Positions 41,621 through 51,720 of a DNA stretch of 64,000 nt are shown here, in pieces. The first letter of the stretch is position 1. Every line of letters begins with the position of its first letter. A model generated the notes under the pieces. That model saw nothing but the letters and a program-made list of their open reading frames with translations. It made no database searches and was not told the origin of the DNA. This DNA is from DSWT01 sp035415725 (GTDB lineage: Bacteria > Chloroflexota > Anaerolineae > B4-G1 > SLSP01). Position numbers and translations under genes: made by a program. Location: positions 1-64,000 of the forward strand of contig DAOOGN010000002.1 of assembly GCA_035415725.1 (NCBI GenBank), written 5' to 3'.

Positions 41621-44600
41621 TCATCGTGTATCCTCATCATCGTAGTTTTCACTATTAGCCCACCATCCTGCACCAAAAATGCTCATCGGTACCTCTGATT
41701 CGTCATCTGTTGATGGTTTCAGCTCTGGCGGGGAGATAATCGAGGGCGCGGGTTCCGGTGACGGTGCAACCTGTGTACTGCGCATTCCCGATTTATCTGG
41801 CCCAACAGATGACGCAGGCATCTCTGCATCAGGAGGGGTCTCTGACTGCGATTCAAGCGACGGTGCGGCCTGTGTGCTGCGCATTTCTGGTTTACCCGGC
41901 TTATCCAATGGCACAGGAGTCCCCGCGCCAGAAGATGGCTCTGATTCTGGCGCGGCCGCCGGGGTGGAAGTCTTTGGCACGTCTCTTAACGATGGCCGTG
42001 CGTCAGCACCTATGGGTTGTCCTGTCAACGGTGGCTCCGCAGGCTTGAAGTCCGGCTTTGTGGCTTTCACTGCCTCAGGCGATTCCTGACGTTCGCTGCC
42101 TGCAGATTGTGCATGCGCTGTGTGGGACGGCAGAATGGCATCTGCTGGCAACGGGTCATCGGCGTTGCCGGATGCCGGGAAAGTTTCCGGCGGCGTCAAA
42201 GGTTTGAGATGGACTTCCTGGAAGCGTTTGCTTTCATCAGCGATTCTGTCGTAGAACATATTCATCGTGTCGGTATCTTGTTGCTCAAAATAATAATTGG
42301 TCGCCTTGTAGAAGGCTGTCATCCGCAAGACTGATTGTCGCAACAACCAGGCATTATAGACCGCATGACGGCGACGCTCTTTCAAATGGGCTTCGCTACC
42401 TAAAACATCCGGCAAAGCCTGTCCCGTAGTGACATGCATCATACCTTCTGCAGCGCGCAGATGCCAGGCAGCGCGTTCAAAAGCGGCGTCATCTTGCACA
42501 CGCCGCACGGCTTCGCGCAATGCCTGGGTATAATCACGCCAGATTTGCGCTTCGCTAAAACTCGATGCCATAGATAGTACCTGGTTATAGGCTGTGATGG
42601 CGGTAGGATAGTCGCGGCTGAGCAGCGAATCCCACCCCTGATTCATTGCATGACGCAAGTCAGGCAATAGAGCTTCAACGGTTTCAAACCGCTCCCTGAG
42701 GTTGAGCAAATCCACATCCGCCGGCGCGATCTTGAAGCCTTGCGTGAACAGCCCCGGCAATGCGCTCAACCGCCAGGCATCTAACCCGGCCTGAATTTGC
42801 TGCCGTATCTTGACCAGGGCGGCTTCCTGTTCTTCACGGATTTGTTGCTGCAAAGTGCGGATGTCGTCGCGAGGGTCTAAACGCAACGCCAGGTCACACA
42901 ATTCCAATCCGTGTGTAAATTCGCCAGCCCTGCGCTCTACTTCAGCATGCGTCTTCAACCGATCTTGTAAATCTTTGATAGCGCTCTGCACGCGCGGGTA
43001 GTCGGGCGCCTCGCCGCGCACTCTTAAGATCCGCGTGACAGCGACTGCCCATTGTTTCGCGCCGATCTCTGTGTGTAGCTCGCGCAGATCGTCATGAACA
43101 CGATCTAACAACGTACGCAGCGCACGGATACGTTCCGCCAAATCATCCAGCCGCTTATCCGTGCGCGGCGCGGCAATCCTGATCGCTTTCTCCAGGGCGG
43201 TTGTGGCGCCGGCGGGATCATACGCGACCAGCGCTTTCTCCGTGTCGTCGAGAGCGATATCCAGCTTGGCATTTTGTAACCTCGCGCGCAGGTCAGCGAT
43301 ACGCCCCTGGCGATCCGCCTCCGGCTTGATAATCTGGGCCGCATCCGCCAGCGCGGAGTGTACGCCCTGTTCGTCGAGGCGTTGCAGCGCTGTTTCAGCT
43401 TTTTGTAATTGCGCGTTGAACGCCGCGGTCTGCTCGCCGGGCAAGCCGGCTGCCCAATCCCGGGTGTCTTGATCCAACTGTGGCACCTGCCTGAGAATGT
43501 CAGCGCACTCCAACGCCTGGACATACTTAAGTTCTTTGATGGCGACTTCCATCGTCATTCTGAGGTCGTCTCTGACCCGCAGACACTGTTCGGTAAAGGC
43601 CGTCTCATGGGTGATCTGGGGCGAAGCGTGTTCCAGCGTTTGCACCGCGCCCGCGTAGTCTTTGGGCGTCCCCAGGAAGGTGCCAATCTCTCGCTTCAGT
43701 TTATCCAACAACTGGCGACTTTCGGCCGCCTCCGCTTCTTGACGCTGCGCCTCCGCCGCCTCTTTTTCCTTTTGGATACGCAGTTGTTCGGCTTTCTCTT
43801 CCAGCGTGTGACGCAAGGTCTGCGCGCGCCCTAATTTGGATATGTCCGGCGGCAAAGCTTTGAAGACGTCCAACGTGCGGGACAGGAGGGAAGGACGTTG
43901 TTGATACGCTTCCCAGGCTTCCAACGCTTCCAACAACAACTCCCACTGCCGAATCGGGGTATCCGGTTGATCGCCAGGGCACAACCGCTCGGCCTCTTCC
44001 AACGCTTTCTTGGCCTCTGCCAGATTGCCCTCCGGCGCTTGCAGGAGCGCGGCGGCCTGCGCCACACACTCCTGACTGGCCAGCCAGTTGCGCAGCCGAT
44101 CGTAATCCCGGCTCACCAGCGGCGTGATCCAACCGGCGGTTTCGGCCTGAGTCAATTTCGCGCGCGCGGCAACGGTGTCCGGCGGGGTCTGATTGAGGAA
44201 GTCCGTCACTTCAGCCACCACGCGCTCGCGCAACCGTTGATAGCAGCGTTCCATATCCTTGTCTGGCGCCGGCTCAAAGTTAGCATCCAACTCTAAAACC
44301 CGGCGATACTCCTGTAAAGCCAGGTCCCAGGCTTCATTGTTTTGATGAACTTCTGCGCGAGAGAGGGCGCTGATGATTTCCCGTTGGCGTTCATAGGCGG
44401 TCTTGAGCAATAGCGAGACGCCGGCGCCGCGCAACTCAATTTCGGCGTCGCGGAAACGCTTGTTCCCGGCCAGGTCGCGGGCGCGTTTCATCGCGTCTTG
44501 GGTGCGCTCAAAGGTGTCCAACGCATTCCGCACCCACGTCGCTAATTCCCGCGCCGGGCCATCGTTTTCGTAGCCCTTGACCTGGAAGACTTCTTTGACA

Positions 44601-47600
44601 GCGCTCTCGAGCCGCTCCAGGTCAATCCGGCCCGGCGATTTTTTGGCGATATACCCGGCGTCCTCAAGCTGACTCTGCAAAGCGCGCGCGGCGGCCATTT
44701 TTTGGTTATAGTCCTGTTCCAGCCGGGCGCGGATAGAACCCTGGTGGGCTTCGTGAATCTCGGCCGCCAGGGATGCGGCATCCAACGTAATGTCAAACTC
44801 CACCTGCACGCCCAGTGCCTCGGCTTCTTCCTGGACGGCTTTGACGATATCCAACGCGGCCTGCGGCGTGCCGCGCATCCCCTCTCGCCGCCAACTCTCG
44901 AAGCGTTCGCGCGCTTCTTCCAGCCGCAAGCGCAGGCGGCGTGTGCGTGTTTCGCGCAGCAGGTCTTCAAATTGCCGCACCCAATGGCTCTCCGGCGGCG
45001 GATCGAGGATCAGGAAAGGTTTCAATTGCGCCTCAAGATCGCGCAACTGTTCCTGTTCCAATCGTTTTTGCAACTGTCCCCGCGCGGTTTGCGCCTGTTT
45101 TTCCGCCCAGCGGTTGACAATCAGGTTTTGCAGCGTTTGGAGTTCATCCAATAGTTCCGGCGCAGCAGTGCGCCCGGTGGCCTGTTTGCAACGATTCCAC
45201 GCCTCGGCATATTCGCCGTCGCGGTAAAGTTCCTGAATTGGATGCACTACGCGCGTCCACTGTTCTTTCTCCAGTTCATCCACCAATTGTTGCGTCTTGT
45301 TGAACTTTTCTGGATCAACATTCTGGCGCGAAAGGTCAGTCAATAGTTCGCGCGCTTCTTTAAATCGTTCCTGCTTAGCCAAAGCCTCTACCTGAAGGAA
45401 AGTCTTGTCCGCATTGATCACCGCCTCCAGTTGCCGCTTGAGCAGACGCGCTTCAGGATCATCTGGGCGTTTCTCAAGCACAGTTTCCACCAGTTGCAGT
45501 GCTTCTTTGTATTTGCCAGTCTGCTGCGCCGTGCGGGCTTTCTCCAGCATTTCCTGTGTGATGCGTTGCTCGCGGATTTGCGTCTGTAACGCCAGGGCTT
45601 CTTTGGACGCCGGGTCGCTTTCCAGAATCTTCTGCACGATATCCTGCGCTTCTTTGAATTGCCCATTGGCTAACCACTGTTGGGCTTCGGCCAGGGCGCG
45701 CTGCATTCCCAGCGTGCTCTCGCGCGCCTCCTCAATGCGTTGACGCAGGTAGCCGGCCTCCTCGGCGATGCTCTCGGCATAGCGGTTGTTTTCGGCAAAC
45801 CGCTCCAGATCGGTCAGATCCAGCAGGGCGTTATCGGCCTGCCGCTCTTCATTCCACCAGCGCTGCGCGCTTTGCAGTTTGGCGCCCGCGCGCGCGGCGC
45901 GCAACAAGTCCCCGGCTTCCGTCGCGCCCAGGCGAACGGCCTTTTCAAATAACATGCGCGCTTCAGCGTACTTTTCAGCATCCAGGGCGGCCTGCCCCTC
46001 TTTCAGGGCCGCGTCGCGTTCCTGCTGCCCGGCGGCCAACTTCTCCAGTTCATCCCGGAGCATCTCCAGATACGGGCGTTTGTGACCTTCACGCAGAGTC
46101 TTCAGGGTCTCATTGACAGCTCGCAATGCGCCGGCGTAATCCTGTTCTTGCCGGCAGACCTCAATTTGTTCTTCCCAGACGGCGCCGGCCGCCCAGTCCT
46201 CGCGCTGCTGGCGCACGTCGCTCAGAACCTGGAAGTAGCGATTGCGCTCGTCCACGTCCAACACTTGCAGGTTGATTTCCTTTTGAAGTTTGTCCAGTCG
46301 GTTAAGGTAATCGCTCAACTGCTCCACCGTCGTCGCCAGGTGGCGTCCTGTTTCAATCTGGCTCATCACGTCGTGCAAGGTTTTGCGGGTGGCCTCGACG
46401 CGCGCGTTGGCGATTTGCTCGTGCAGCTTCTGCACCTCGGCATCCAGGTCAGGCAGTTCCTTCAAGGCCGGCAGTGTTTCCAGCGCTTTCTCGGCGGCGT
46501 CCCATTCGTTATTTAGATAAGCCTGGCGCGCTTTCTCAATCTCGGGGCGCGCCTTTTCATCCAAGGCTTGGAGTTTCTCTGCCTTTTCCTGAAATTGTGT
46601 AATGGCTTCCCGTATTTCCTGTACCGAGGGTTGACCCTCTAAAAGTGTAGGAAATTCATGATCGATCTGGTTATAAAATTCTTGCTCGATATCTTGAAGG
46701 TTATGCAATGCCGCTTGAAATTCACCGGCGTTCAGAGCATTTTGAGCGCGCTGCACGCGCTTGTCGGCCGCTTCATTGGCCCGGTTAATCAGCGCTTCAG
46801 TACAGTCTGTTAACTGTTGAATGGCCTCCGCATCTCTAGGATGTCCCTTGATATATTCGGTAGCCGCTCGATAGGCATCGATGAGCTGGCCTAATTGTGT
46901 CGCCGATGCTATCACGCCCCTGAGGGCATTATCGTGCGCCAGGCGGATCCATTGATCCACAAAGAATTGCGCGCGTCCGGCGGCCCAACTTTCCTGACGC
47001 AAATTGCCCAACACTCCAAGCCGATCTTGCGCGGTCTGCCAGTGGTCCGCTTGCCCTAGCGCCAATCCATCATCGCGATCCCCCATCTGAGTCAATTGGT
47101 TGAGGATTTCGCGTACTTGTTGCGGCAGCGCTACATCCGGTTCCAAGAGTGTATTGAGACCCCGGCGCCAGGTCCGCATCGCATCCATCGGGCTGCTGGC
47201 CTGTTGCTCTTCAGCTTCGCGTTCTATCGCGCGCAGCTTTTCTTCCAGCATACGGCGCTGGCGAATTTCTGCGTAGAGTTTGGCCGTTTCGGTATCGCTC
47301 GGATCGAGTTCGCGCACCAGACGCAGCTTCTCCTCCGCCTCGGTGAGGTCGCCGGATTGGATGGCGGTCTGGGCTGCGAGTTTGGTGCTGTTGATCTTTT
47401 CGCGCGCCTTTTCCTCCAACTGCGCGCGGACAGCCTCCAGTGTGGGATCACTGCCGCGCATTTTTATGACTTCTTGAATCTTGAGCAGGCCGTCAGAGGC
47501 TACGAGATTTCGCGCCGCGTCGGCCGCTGCTGTCGCCCGCTCGTCCAGGTCCTTGAGTTGTTTTTGTAGTGTGCTCAACTCGGCGGGCAATAGCCCGCCC

Positions 47601-49720
47601 GCATCAGTGGCCTGGGTTTCGACCTCTTCTAATCGCTTGCGCGCCGGCTCCACGTGCCGGAGCGCGGCGTCGTCCAAAGCGTCGGCAATTTCTACCGGCG
47701 TCTCGCCGTCCGCCGCTGCGGCGTAAGCGACCTGTGCCTGTGACAGCGCGGCACCAGCGGCGCTGCGTGCGGCCTCCAATTCTCGCGCCAGCGCTTCCCA
47801 TTCGTGCAATTGGCGGCGCGCGCCGGACGGCGCCGAGTCCCCCATCGCCTCCACGGCCTGTTTCAACGTGACTACGGCCGCCCCCCATTCGCCTTTGTCG
47901 CGGCTCTGTTCGGCGCGGGTGTGCGCTGTTTCGTAGTCCTGCCAGGCGTCGCGCGCGGCGCGCAGCGTTGTGTGCAATGCTTCCAGACCAGCGCACAGGT
48001 CGGGCCAGTCAGCCACCAGGTGCAACGCGGATTCCAAATCTTGCAATAGTGGATCGAGCGCACCGGCCTGGAGGGTGGCCTGTTGTTGTAACGCCGCCCA
48101 ATCCTTTTTCACTTGCGCAAGCGTGGCTTCCGCCTTAGGTTTAGCGCCACACATTCCCACACAAGCTTTAGCCGCATTGTTATCGGGGTTTAGCCCCAGG
48201 GCCTCGTTGCCATAGCCGGCCGCTTCCGTGAGCCGCCCCGCATTGAAAGCGCTTTCGCAGGCCTGCACCAACTGGCTTTCCAGCGCCTCGGTCACCCCGG
48301 GGCCGGCAGCCCAGACTTCGTGCGCTTCCTGATAAGCGCGAACCGCCACGAAAACATCGTTCGCAGCTTTGCCCCGGCCCATCAACGCATTAAATTTTTC
48401 AATTTTGGCCTCGACGCGGCGCAAGCCTTCGGCGGCCTGGCGTTGATGTTCTGGCAGAAGCGCACCGAGGGTCTCCTCAAACAGCGCTCTGGCCTTGCTC
48501 AGGTCGCTGCACTCCCACAGGCTCTCGGCGTTGCGCAGGCGGCCGGCTTCCTCCTCAATGCGCCGGATTTCTGCGGTGACGGTGTTGTGCATCGTCTCCA
48601 CAACCGCGCCGACGGCGGTGTAATCGCGCCCCTCGGATTTGGCGTGCGTTAGACGTTGCAACGCCAATTTCAGGGATTGCGCGGCTTCGTCGCGGCGGCC
48701 CTCATCCCAATCCAGACGTGCTTGCTTCTGTTGTGCGGTGATGGCAACCAGGTCCACACTTTCGTCGCGCAGGCCGGTGGCGTCCAGGTGGGCGGGGTAG
48801 ATTGTTAGCACCTCCTCGAAAACCTTCTGCGCGCCTTCAAACTGGCGCTTCGCCTGATCAAAGGAGCGCTGTTGGTTTTGCTGTCGCCCGGCTTCCAACA
48901 ATTGCCGCCCGTAAGTCATGCCGGCCTGGAGGTAAAGTTGTTGCCACAACGGCACGTCCTGATACCGGCTGCGCTGCTGTTCCAACTGCGCCAGCGCGTC
49001 GGTCCAGCGACTCTCGGCGATGGCTTTCTCAATTGCCGCCAGGTCGCGTTTCTGGCTGTCCAGATAGCTGCGAGCCTGGCGCAACCATCCCTGCGCCTGA
49101 GCATACAAGGGCGAGGCCTGGGGGATGTTTTCCAGCAGCATGATGCCCTGTTCAAACTCCCGCGCGCGAAGGGCTTCTTCGGCTTTGCGCAGCAGGGCTT
49201 GATGGTCGCCCTGGCTCAGCGCATTCGTGCGGACGTTTTCCAGTTCACTTCTCAGCGGTTGGTAGACCGGCTCCTGGGGTAACTGTCGTAACATATCTGC
49301 GGCGGCGTTGGCGGCGGCTTCCCAATCGCCGACGGCGTTGACCTTGCGGATTTCAGCCTGGGCGTTGTGCACCCGCGTCTGCCAGTTGTGCAGATCAAGG
49401 GCCTGATTGCGCTTGTGTTCCAAATCTGTGTGGAACTTCAGAATCCGGGGCGAGGCCACCGCGAAGTCGGTGATGGCGATGTACTCGTCCGCCGCGTTGC
49501 GATAGTCGCCCTGCGCCATCAGCGCGTCGGCCTCGGTCAGGCGTTCTTTGATTTCGGCCTCTTTTTCAACCGCGCGCTGCGCCAGACGCAGCCCCTGATC
49601 GGCTTTGGGATTGTTGGCATCCAGGTCGCGCGCCTGTTGATAGAGCCGCTGCGCCTTTTCCCAGTCGCCTTCGGTCATCGCTTGTTCGGCTTGTTGTAAG
49701 AGATAGGGTAACTGAGACAT
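41621..49720 (-). CDS. Giant helical-repeat (TPR/coiled-coil) scaffold protein, 2699 aa
   Basis: One uninterrupted frame of 8.1 kb. The first ~2500 residues are almost wholly helical, with TPR-like hairpins (QQAEQAMTEGDWEKAQRLYQ, ALVAGQ-like, GDYRNAADEYIAI) and long charged coiled coils. Many are of the form 'W..A......L......' with QLLEAGRQQNQQRSF-type turns. No signal peptide or transmembrane helix, so it is cytoplasmic. The last ~200 residues are disordered and Pro/Ser-rich, with MRSTQAAPS and MRSTQVAPS repeated 34 residues apart. The end is FGAGWWANSENYDDEDTR, an aromatic-acidic motif. The length and repeats suggest a filament- or ring-scale ruler or scaffold. AGGAGG precedes ATG 49720. 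Confidence 0.93.
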   Translation of the reverse strand: MSQLPYLLQQAEQAMTEGDWEKAQRLYQQARDLDANNPKADQGLRLAQRAVEKEAEIKERLTEADALMAQGDYRNAADEYIAITDFAVASPRILKFHTDLEHKRNQALDLHNWQTRVHNAQAEIRKVNAVGDWEAAANAAADMLRQLPQEPVYQPLRSELENVRTNALSQGDHQALLRKAEEALRAREFEQGIMLLENIPQASPLYAQAQGWLRQARSYLDSQKRDLAAIEKAIAESRWTDALAQLEQQRSRYQDVPLWQQLYLQAGMTYGRQLLEAGRQQNQQRSFDQAKRQFEGAQKVFEEVLTIYPAHLDATGLRDESVDLVAITAQQKQARLDWDEGRRDEAAQSLKLALQRLTHAKSEGRDYTAVGAVVETMHNTVTAEIRRIEEEAGRLRNAESLWECSDLSKARALFEETLGALLPEHQRQAAEGLRRVEAKIEKFNALMGRGKAANDVFVAVRAYQEAHEVWAAGPGVTEALESQLVQACESAFNAGRLTEAAGYGNEALGLNPDNNAAKACVGMCGAKPKAEATLAQVKKDWAALQQQATLQAGALDPLLQDLESALHLVADWPDLCAGLEALHTTLRAARDAWQDYETAHTRAEQSRDKGEWGAAVVTLKQAVEAMGDSAPSGARRQLHEWEALARELEAARSAAGAALSQAQVAYAAAADGETPVEIADALDDAALRHVEPARKRLEEVETQATDAGGLLPAELSTLQKQLKDLDERATAAADAARNLVASDGLLKIQEVIKMRGSDPTLEAVRAQLEEKAREKINSTKLAAQTAIQSGDLTEAEEKLRLVRELDPSDTETAKLYAEIRQRRMLEEKLRAIEREAEEQQASSPMDAMRTWRRGLNTLLEPDVALPQQVREILNQLTQMGDRDDGLALGQADHWQTAQDRLGVLGNLRQESWAAGRAQFFVDQWIRLAHDNALRGVIASATQLGQLIDAYRAATEYIKGHPRDAEAIQQLTDCTEALINRANEAADKRVQRAQNALNAGEFQAALHNLQDIEQEFYNQIDHEFPTLLEGQPSVQEIREAITQFQEKAEKLQALDEKARPEIEKARQAYLNNEWDAAEKALETLPALKELPDLDAEVQKLHEQIANARVEATRKTLHDVMSQIETGRHLATTVEQLSDYLNRLDKLQKEINLQVLDVDERNRYFQVLSDVRQQREDWAAGAVWEEQIEVCRQEQDYAGALRAVNETLKTLREGHKRPYLEMLRDELEKLAAGQQERDAALKEGQAALDAEKYAEARMLFEKAVRLGATEAGDLLRAARAGAKLQSAQRWWNEERQADNALLDLTDLERFAENNRYAESIAEEAGYLRQRIEEARESTLGMQRALAEAQQWLANGQFKEAQDIVQKILESDPASKEALALQTQIREQRITQEMLEKARTAQQTGKYKEALQLVETVLEKRPDDPEARLLKRQLEAVINADKTFLQVEALAKQERFKEARELLTDLSRQNVDPEKFNKTQQLVDELEKEQWTRVVHPIQELYRDGEYAEAWNRCKQATGRTAAPELLDELQTLQNLIVNRWAEKQAQTARGQLQKRLEQEQLRDLEAQLKPFLILDPPPESHWVRQFEDLLRETRTRRLRLRLEEARERFESWRREGMRGTPQAALDIVKAVQEEAEALGVQVEFDITLDAASLAAEIHEAHQGSIRARLEQDYNQKMAAARALQSQLEDAGYIAKKSPGRIDLERLESAVKEVFQVKGYENDGPARELATWVRNALDTFERTQDAMKRARDLAGNKRFRDAEIELRGAGVSLLLKTAYERQREIISALSRAEVHQNNEAWDLALQEYRRVLELDANFEPAPDKDMERCYQRLRERVVAEVTDFLNQTPPDTVAARAKLTQAETAGWITPLVSRDYDRLRNWLASQECVAQAAALLQAPEGNLAEAKKALEEAERLCPGDQPDTPIRQWELLLEALEAWEAYQQRPSLLSRTLDVFKALPPDISKLGRAQTLRHTLEEKAEQLRIQKEKEAAEAQRQEAEAAESRQLLDKLKREIGTFLGTPKDYAGAVQTLEHASPQITHETAFTEQCLRVRDDLRMTMEVAIKELKYVQALECADILRQVPQLDQDTRDWAAGLPGEQTAAFNAQLQKAETALQRLDEQGVHSALADAAQIIKPEADRQGRIADLRARLQNAKLDIALDDTEKALVAYDPAGATTALEKAIRIAAPRTDKRLDDLAERIRALRTLLDRVHDDLRELHTEIGAKQWAVAVTRILRVRGEAPDYPRVQSAIKDLQDRLKTHAEVERRAGEFTHGLELCDLALRLDPRDDIRTLQQQIREEQEAALVKIRQQIQAGLDAWRLSALPGLFTQGFKIAPADVDLLNLRERFETVEALLPDLRHAMNQGWDSLLSRDYPTAITAYNQVLSMASSFSEAQIWRDYTQALREAVRRVQDDAAFERAAWHLRAAEGMMHVTTGQALPDVLGSEAHLKERRRHAVYNAWLLRQSVLRMTAFYKATNYYFEQQDTDTMNMFYDRIADESKRFQEVHLKPLTPPETFPASGNADDPLPADAILPSHTAHAQSAGSERQESPEAVKATKPDFKPAEPPLTGQPIGADARPSLRDVPKTSTPAAAPESEPSSGAGTPVPLDKPGKPEMRSTQAAPSLESQSETPPDAEMPASSVGPDKSGMRSTQVAPSPEPAPSIISPPELKPSTDDESEVPMSIFGAGWWANSENYDDEDTR

Positions 49721-49765
49721 GCATCCTCCTGAAACGTGATCTGCGTTCGTAATTCGTTGTTCGCC

Positions 49766-51694
49766 CTATTGTTTGACCACCAACGGTAGAAACACTTTGA
49801 CCGGCCAGTAGCGAGTGACGGTTTCGTTACTGGGCTGGCAGCCGCCGAGTTCTTTACTGCAAATCCAGGCTGTATTACTGACAACAATGTCTGGCGGCGT
49901 TGGGACAAGTGGGGGCACATCTGTCTTATAGCCAAGCTGTAAGGTGTCACTGGTACAACTGGGTTTGACCGTCCCTTCTATATCCGGAGCCACAGCTTGC
50001 GCGTCCACTCGTTGCGTATATGACACCAGATCCTGTAAACGGATCGTGTAGGTTAGCGGCATCCGGGTACTGAACTCTTCTATGACGCACGTTGTTACCG
50101 TTAAGTAACCGGTTTGTTGAATGATGCCGGGCACGCGCCAGATCACGTCATGCCCGTTGAGGGCAAATTCAGAACCCGGTACACTTGATGCAATGCTATC
50201 CCCCTTCTTGGGATAAAGCTGGGGTGGCAATGTTCCCGTGACCAGGATGCCGGAAGACACCTCGGGCGACTGGGGTGTAGGGGTATAGATGATTGTATAG
50301 ATTATCTCCGATTGTAAGAGCCACGTGGTATTCTCCGGCGTCCAGACAGCCCGGCGCGCGCTCGCCAATTCCCACTGCGACGCCGATTGAGCATCAACAA
50401 CCCGCACCGTGAATGCAGCTTCCCCATTAGCTCCCGGCGACAGCGCGCCGATATTCCAACGCAATATGCCAGCCTCCGGTGTGACGCTGCCGGAGGCTGT
50501 GATCCATGTTGTATTGGCCGGTACGGTATCTGTGATCACCACACCGGTCTGTCCATCGGGATGCGGCCAGGGATTGGCATAGCGGAGGGTGTAGGTGATG
50601 AGCTTGCTGTAGGCAAAGTCGCCGTCCAGCGCGGCGGATTTGTGGAGGGTGAGGGTGGCGGCGGGAACAGGCAGGACACCTTTCCATACTGCGTTGGTAT
50701 ACCCATCAGCCGTTTGTCCACCGAGTACATAAAGCTCGCCAAAGCGCGAAGCGACAGAAAGTCGCCGGTTGCCGCCGCCGGGCATCGGCGAGGATGCCCA
50801 CTCACCCACAAAATCGCAGGTATCAGGGTTGATGCCGATGCTGTAAACTTGATCGTTCAGCGCGCCGCCGGTGGTCTCGCCGCCCAGGACGTAGAGGGTG
50901 TTTTGGTCAATGGCAACATCGTGGTAAGCAAGAGAAATTGGCAAGCTCCCGGCATTTTGCCACGCAGTTATCACACCTGATTCACTATGATCCCAAATAG
51001 CGCGATAGATTTCTGCACGATTGGCATTACTAACTCTACCACCAATTATATAAAGGCACGTGTCCAATGCCGCTAGTTTTGTGTACGCCAACTTGTCAGG
51101 TAAACTTCCTTCTGCACGCCATGCCCCTAGAACACCATCAGTATCCATAGGGGCGGACCAAACCAGCTCAGAGAAAGAACCATTGGTTGTAACGCCGCCA
51201 GCGATATACAGCCGATCTTGGGACACCGTTGCCGCGGAAAATCTTAATGCCTGGGGCATCGCAACCTCGCTACGCCAACTCACACCGTCAAATGAATCTA
51301 CTCGCATAAGAAGCGTAGTACCATCGTACCCACCCATGACGTAGGCTCTCCCATTAGCAGCCGTTGCCGCAGCACCGAAACGTGGCGTTTCAAGGGCATT
51401 GGTTGTATTCCACTCCGTACCTAGAGGTTTCAGGTTCAACTGATGCACAGCATTGAATGGACTTTGGGCGCTTCCCACCCAACCACCTACGTAATAAAGG
51501 ACATTATTTAATACAAAGGCGACGCCATCGCCTGCGGATTGAGACAGTGGTGGCAACGTTGTCCATTCAGGTGTCGCGGCGAGTGCTGTGTGTTCTGCGC
51601 CACTCACGAGATGAGCATTGCCGGCTATAAAGCTCATCCCCGTTACCAACATACAAATCCATATTCCGATAACCAGACTAAATTTCCTACGCAT
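49766..51694 (-). CDS. Secreted Kelch-repeat protein with DUF11-like domains
   Basis: 642 residues. A signal peptide (IGIWICMLVTGMSFIAGNA) is followed by a six-bladed Kelch propeller: each blade has GG-type turns such as NNVLYYVGGWVG, GRAYVMGGYDG, DRLYIAGGVTT, TCLYIIGGRVS, NTLYVLGGETT and GELYVLGGQTA. Two DUF11-like beta domains follow (LITYTLRYANPWP, VVITDTVPANTTWI). The protein ends VKVFLPLVVKQ, matching the VxLPLVxx C-terminal tail common in exported Chloroflexota proteins and perhaps a sorting motif. AGGAGG precedes ATG 51694. It is probably a surface recognition protein. Confidence 0.88.
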   Translation of the reverse strand: MRRKFSLVIGIWICMLVTGMSFIAGNAHLVSGAEHTALAATPEWTTLPPLSQSAGDGVAFVLNNVLYYVGGWVGSAQSPFNAVHQLNLKPLGTEWNTTNALETPRFGAAATAANGRAYVMGGYDGTTLLMRVDSFDGVSWRSEVAMPQALRFSAATVSQDRLYIAGGVTTNGSFSELVWSAPMDTDGVLGAWRAEGSLPDKLAYTKLAALDTCLYIIGGRVSNANRAEIYRAIWDHSESGVITAWQNAGSLPISLAYHDVAIDQNTLYVLGGETTGGALNDQVYSIGINPDTCDFVGEWASSPMPGGGNRRLSVASRFGELYVLGGQTADGYTNAVWKGVLPVPAATLTLHKSAALDGDFAYSKLITYTLRYANPWPHPDGQTGVVITDTVPANTTWITASGSVTPEAGILRWNIGALSPGANGEAAFTVRVVDAQSASQWELASARRAVWTPENTTWLLQSEIIYTIIYTPTPQSPEVSSGILVTGTLPPQLYPKKGDSIASSVPGSEFALNGHDVIWRVPGIIQQTGYLTVTTCVIEEFSTRMPLTYTIRLQDLVSYTQRVDAQAVAPDIEGTVKPSCTSDTLQLGYKTDVPPLVPTPPDIVVSNTAWICSKELGGCQPSNETVTRYWPVKVFLPLVVKQ

Positions 51695-51720
51695 TGTTTC
51701 CTCCTGATGAAATTAAAATT

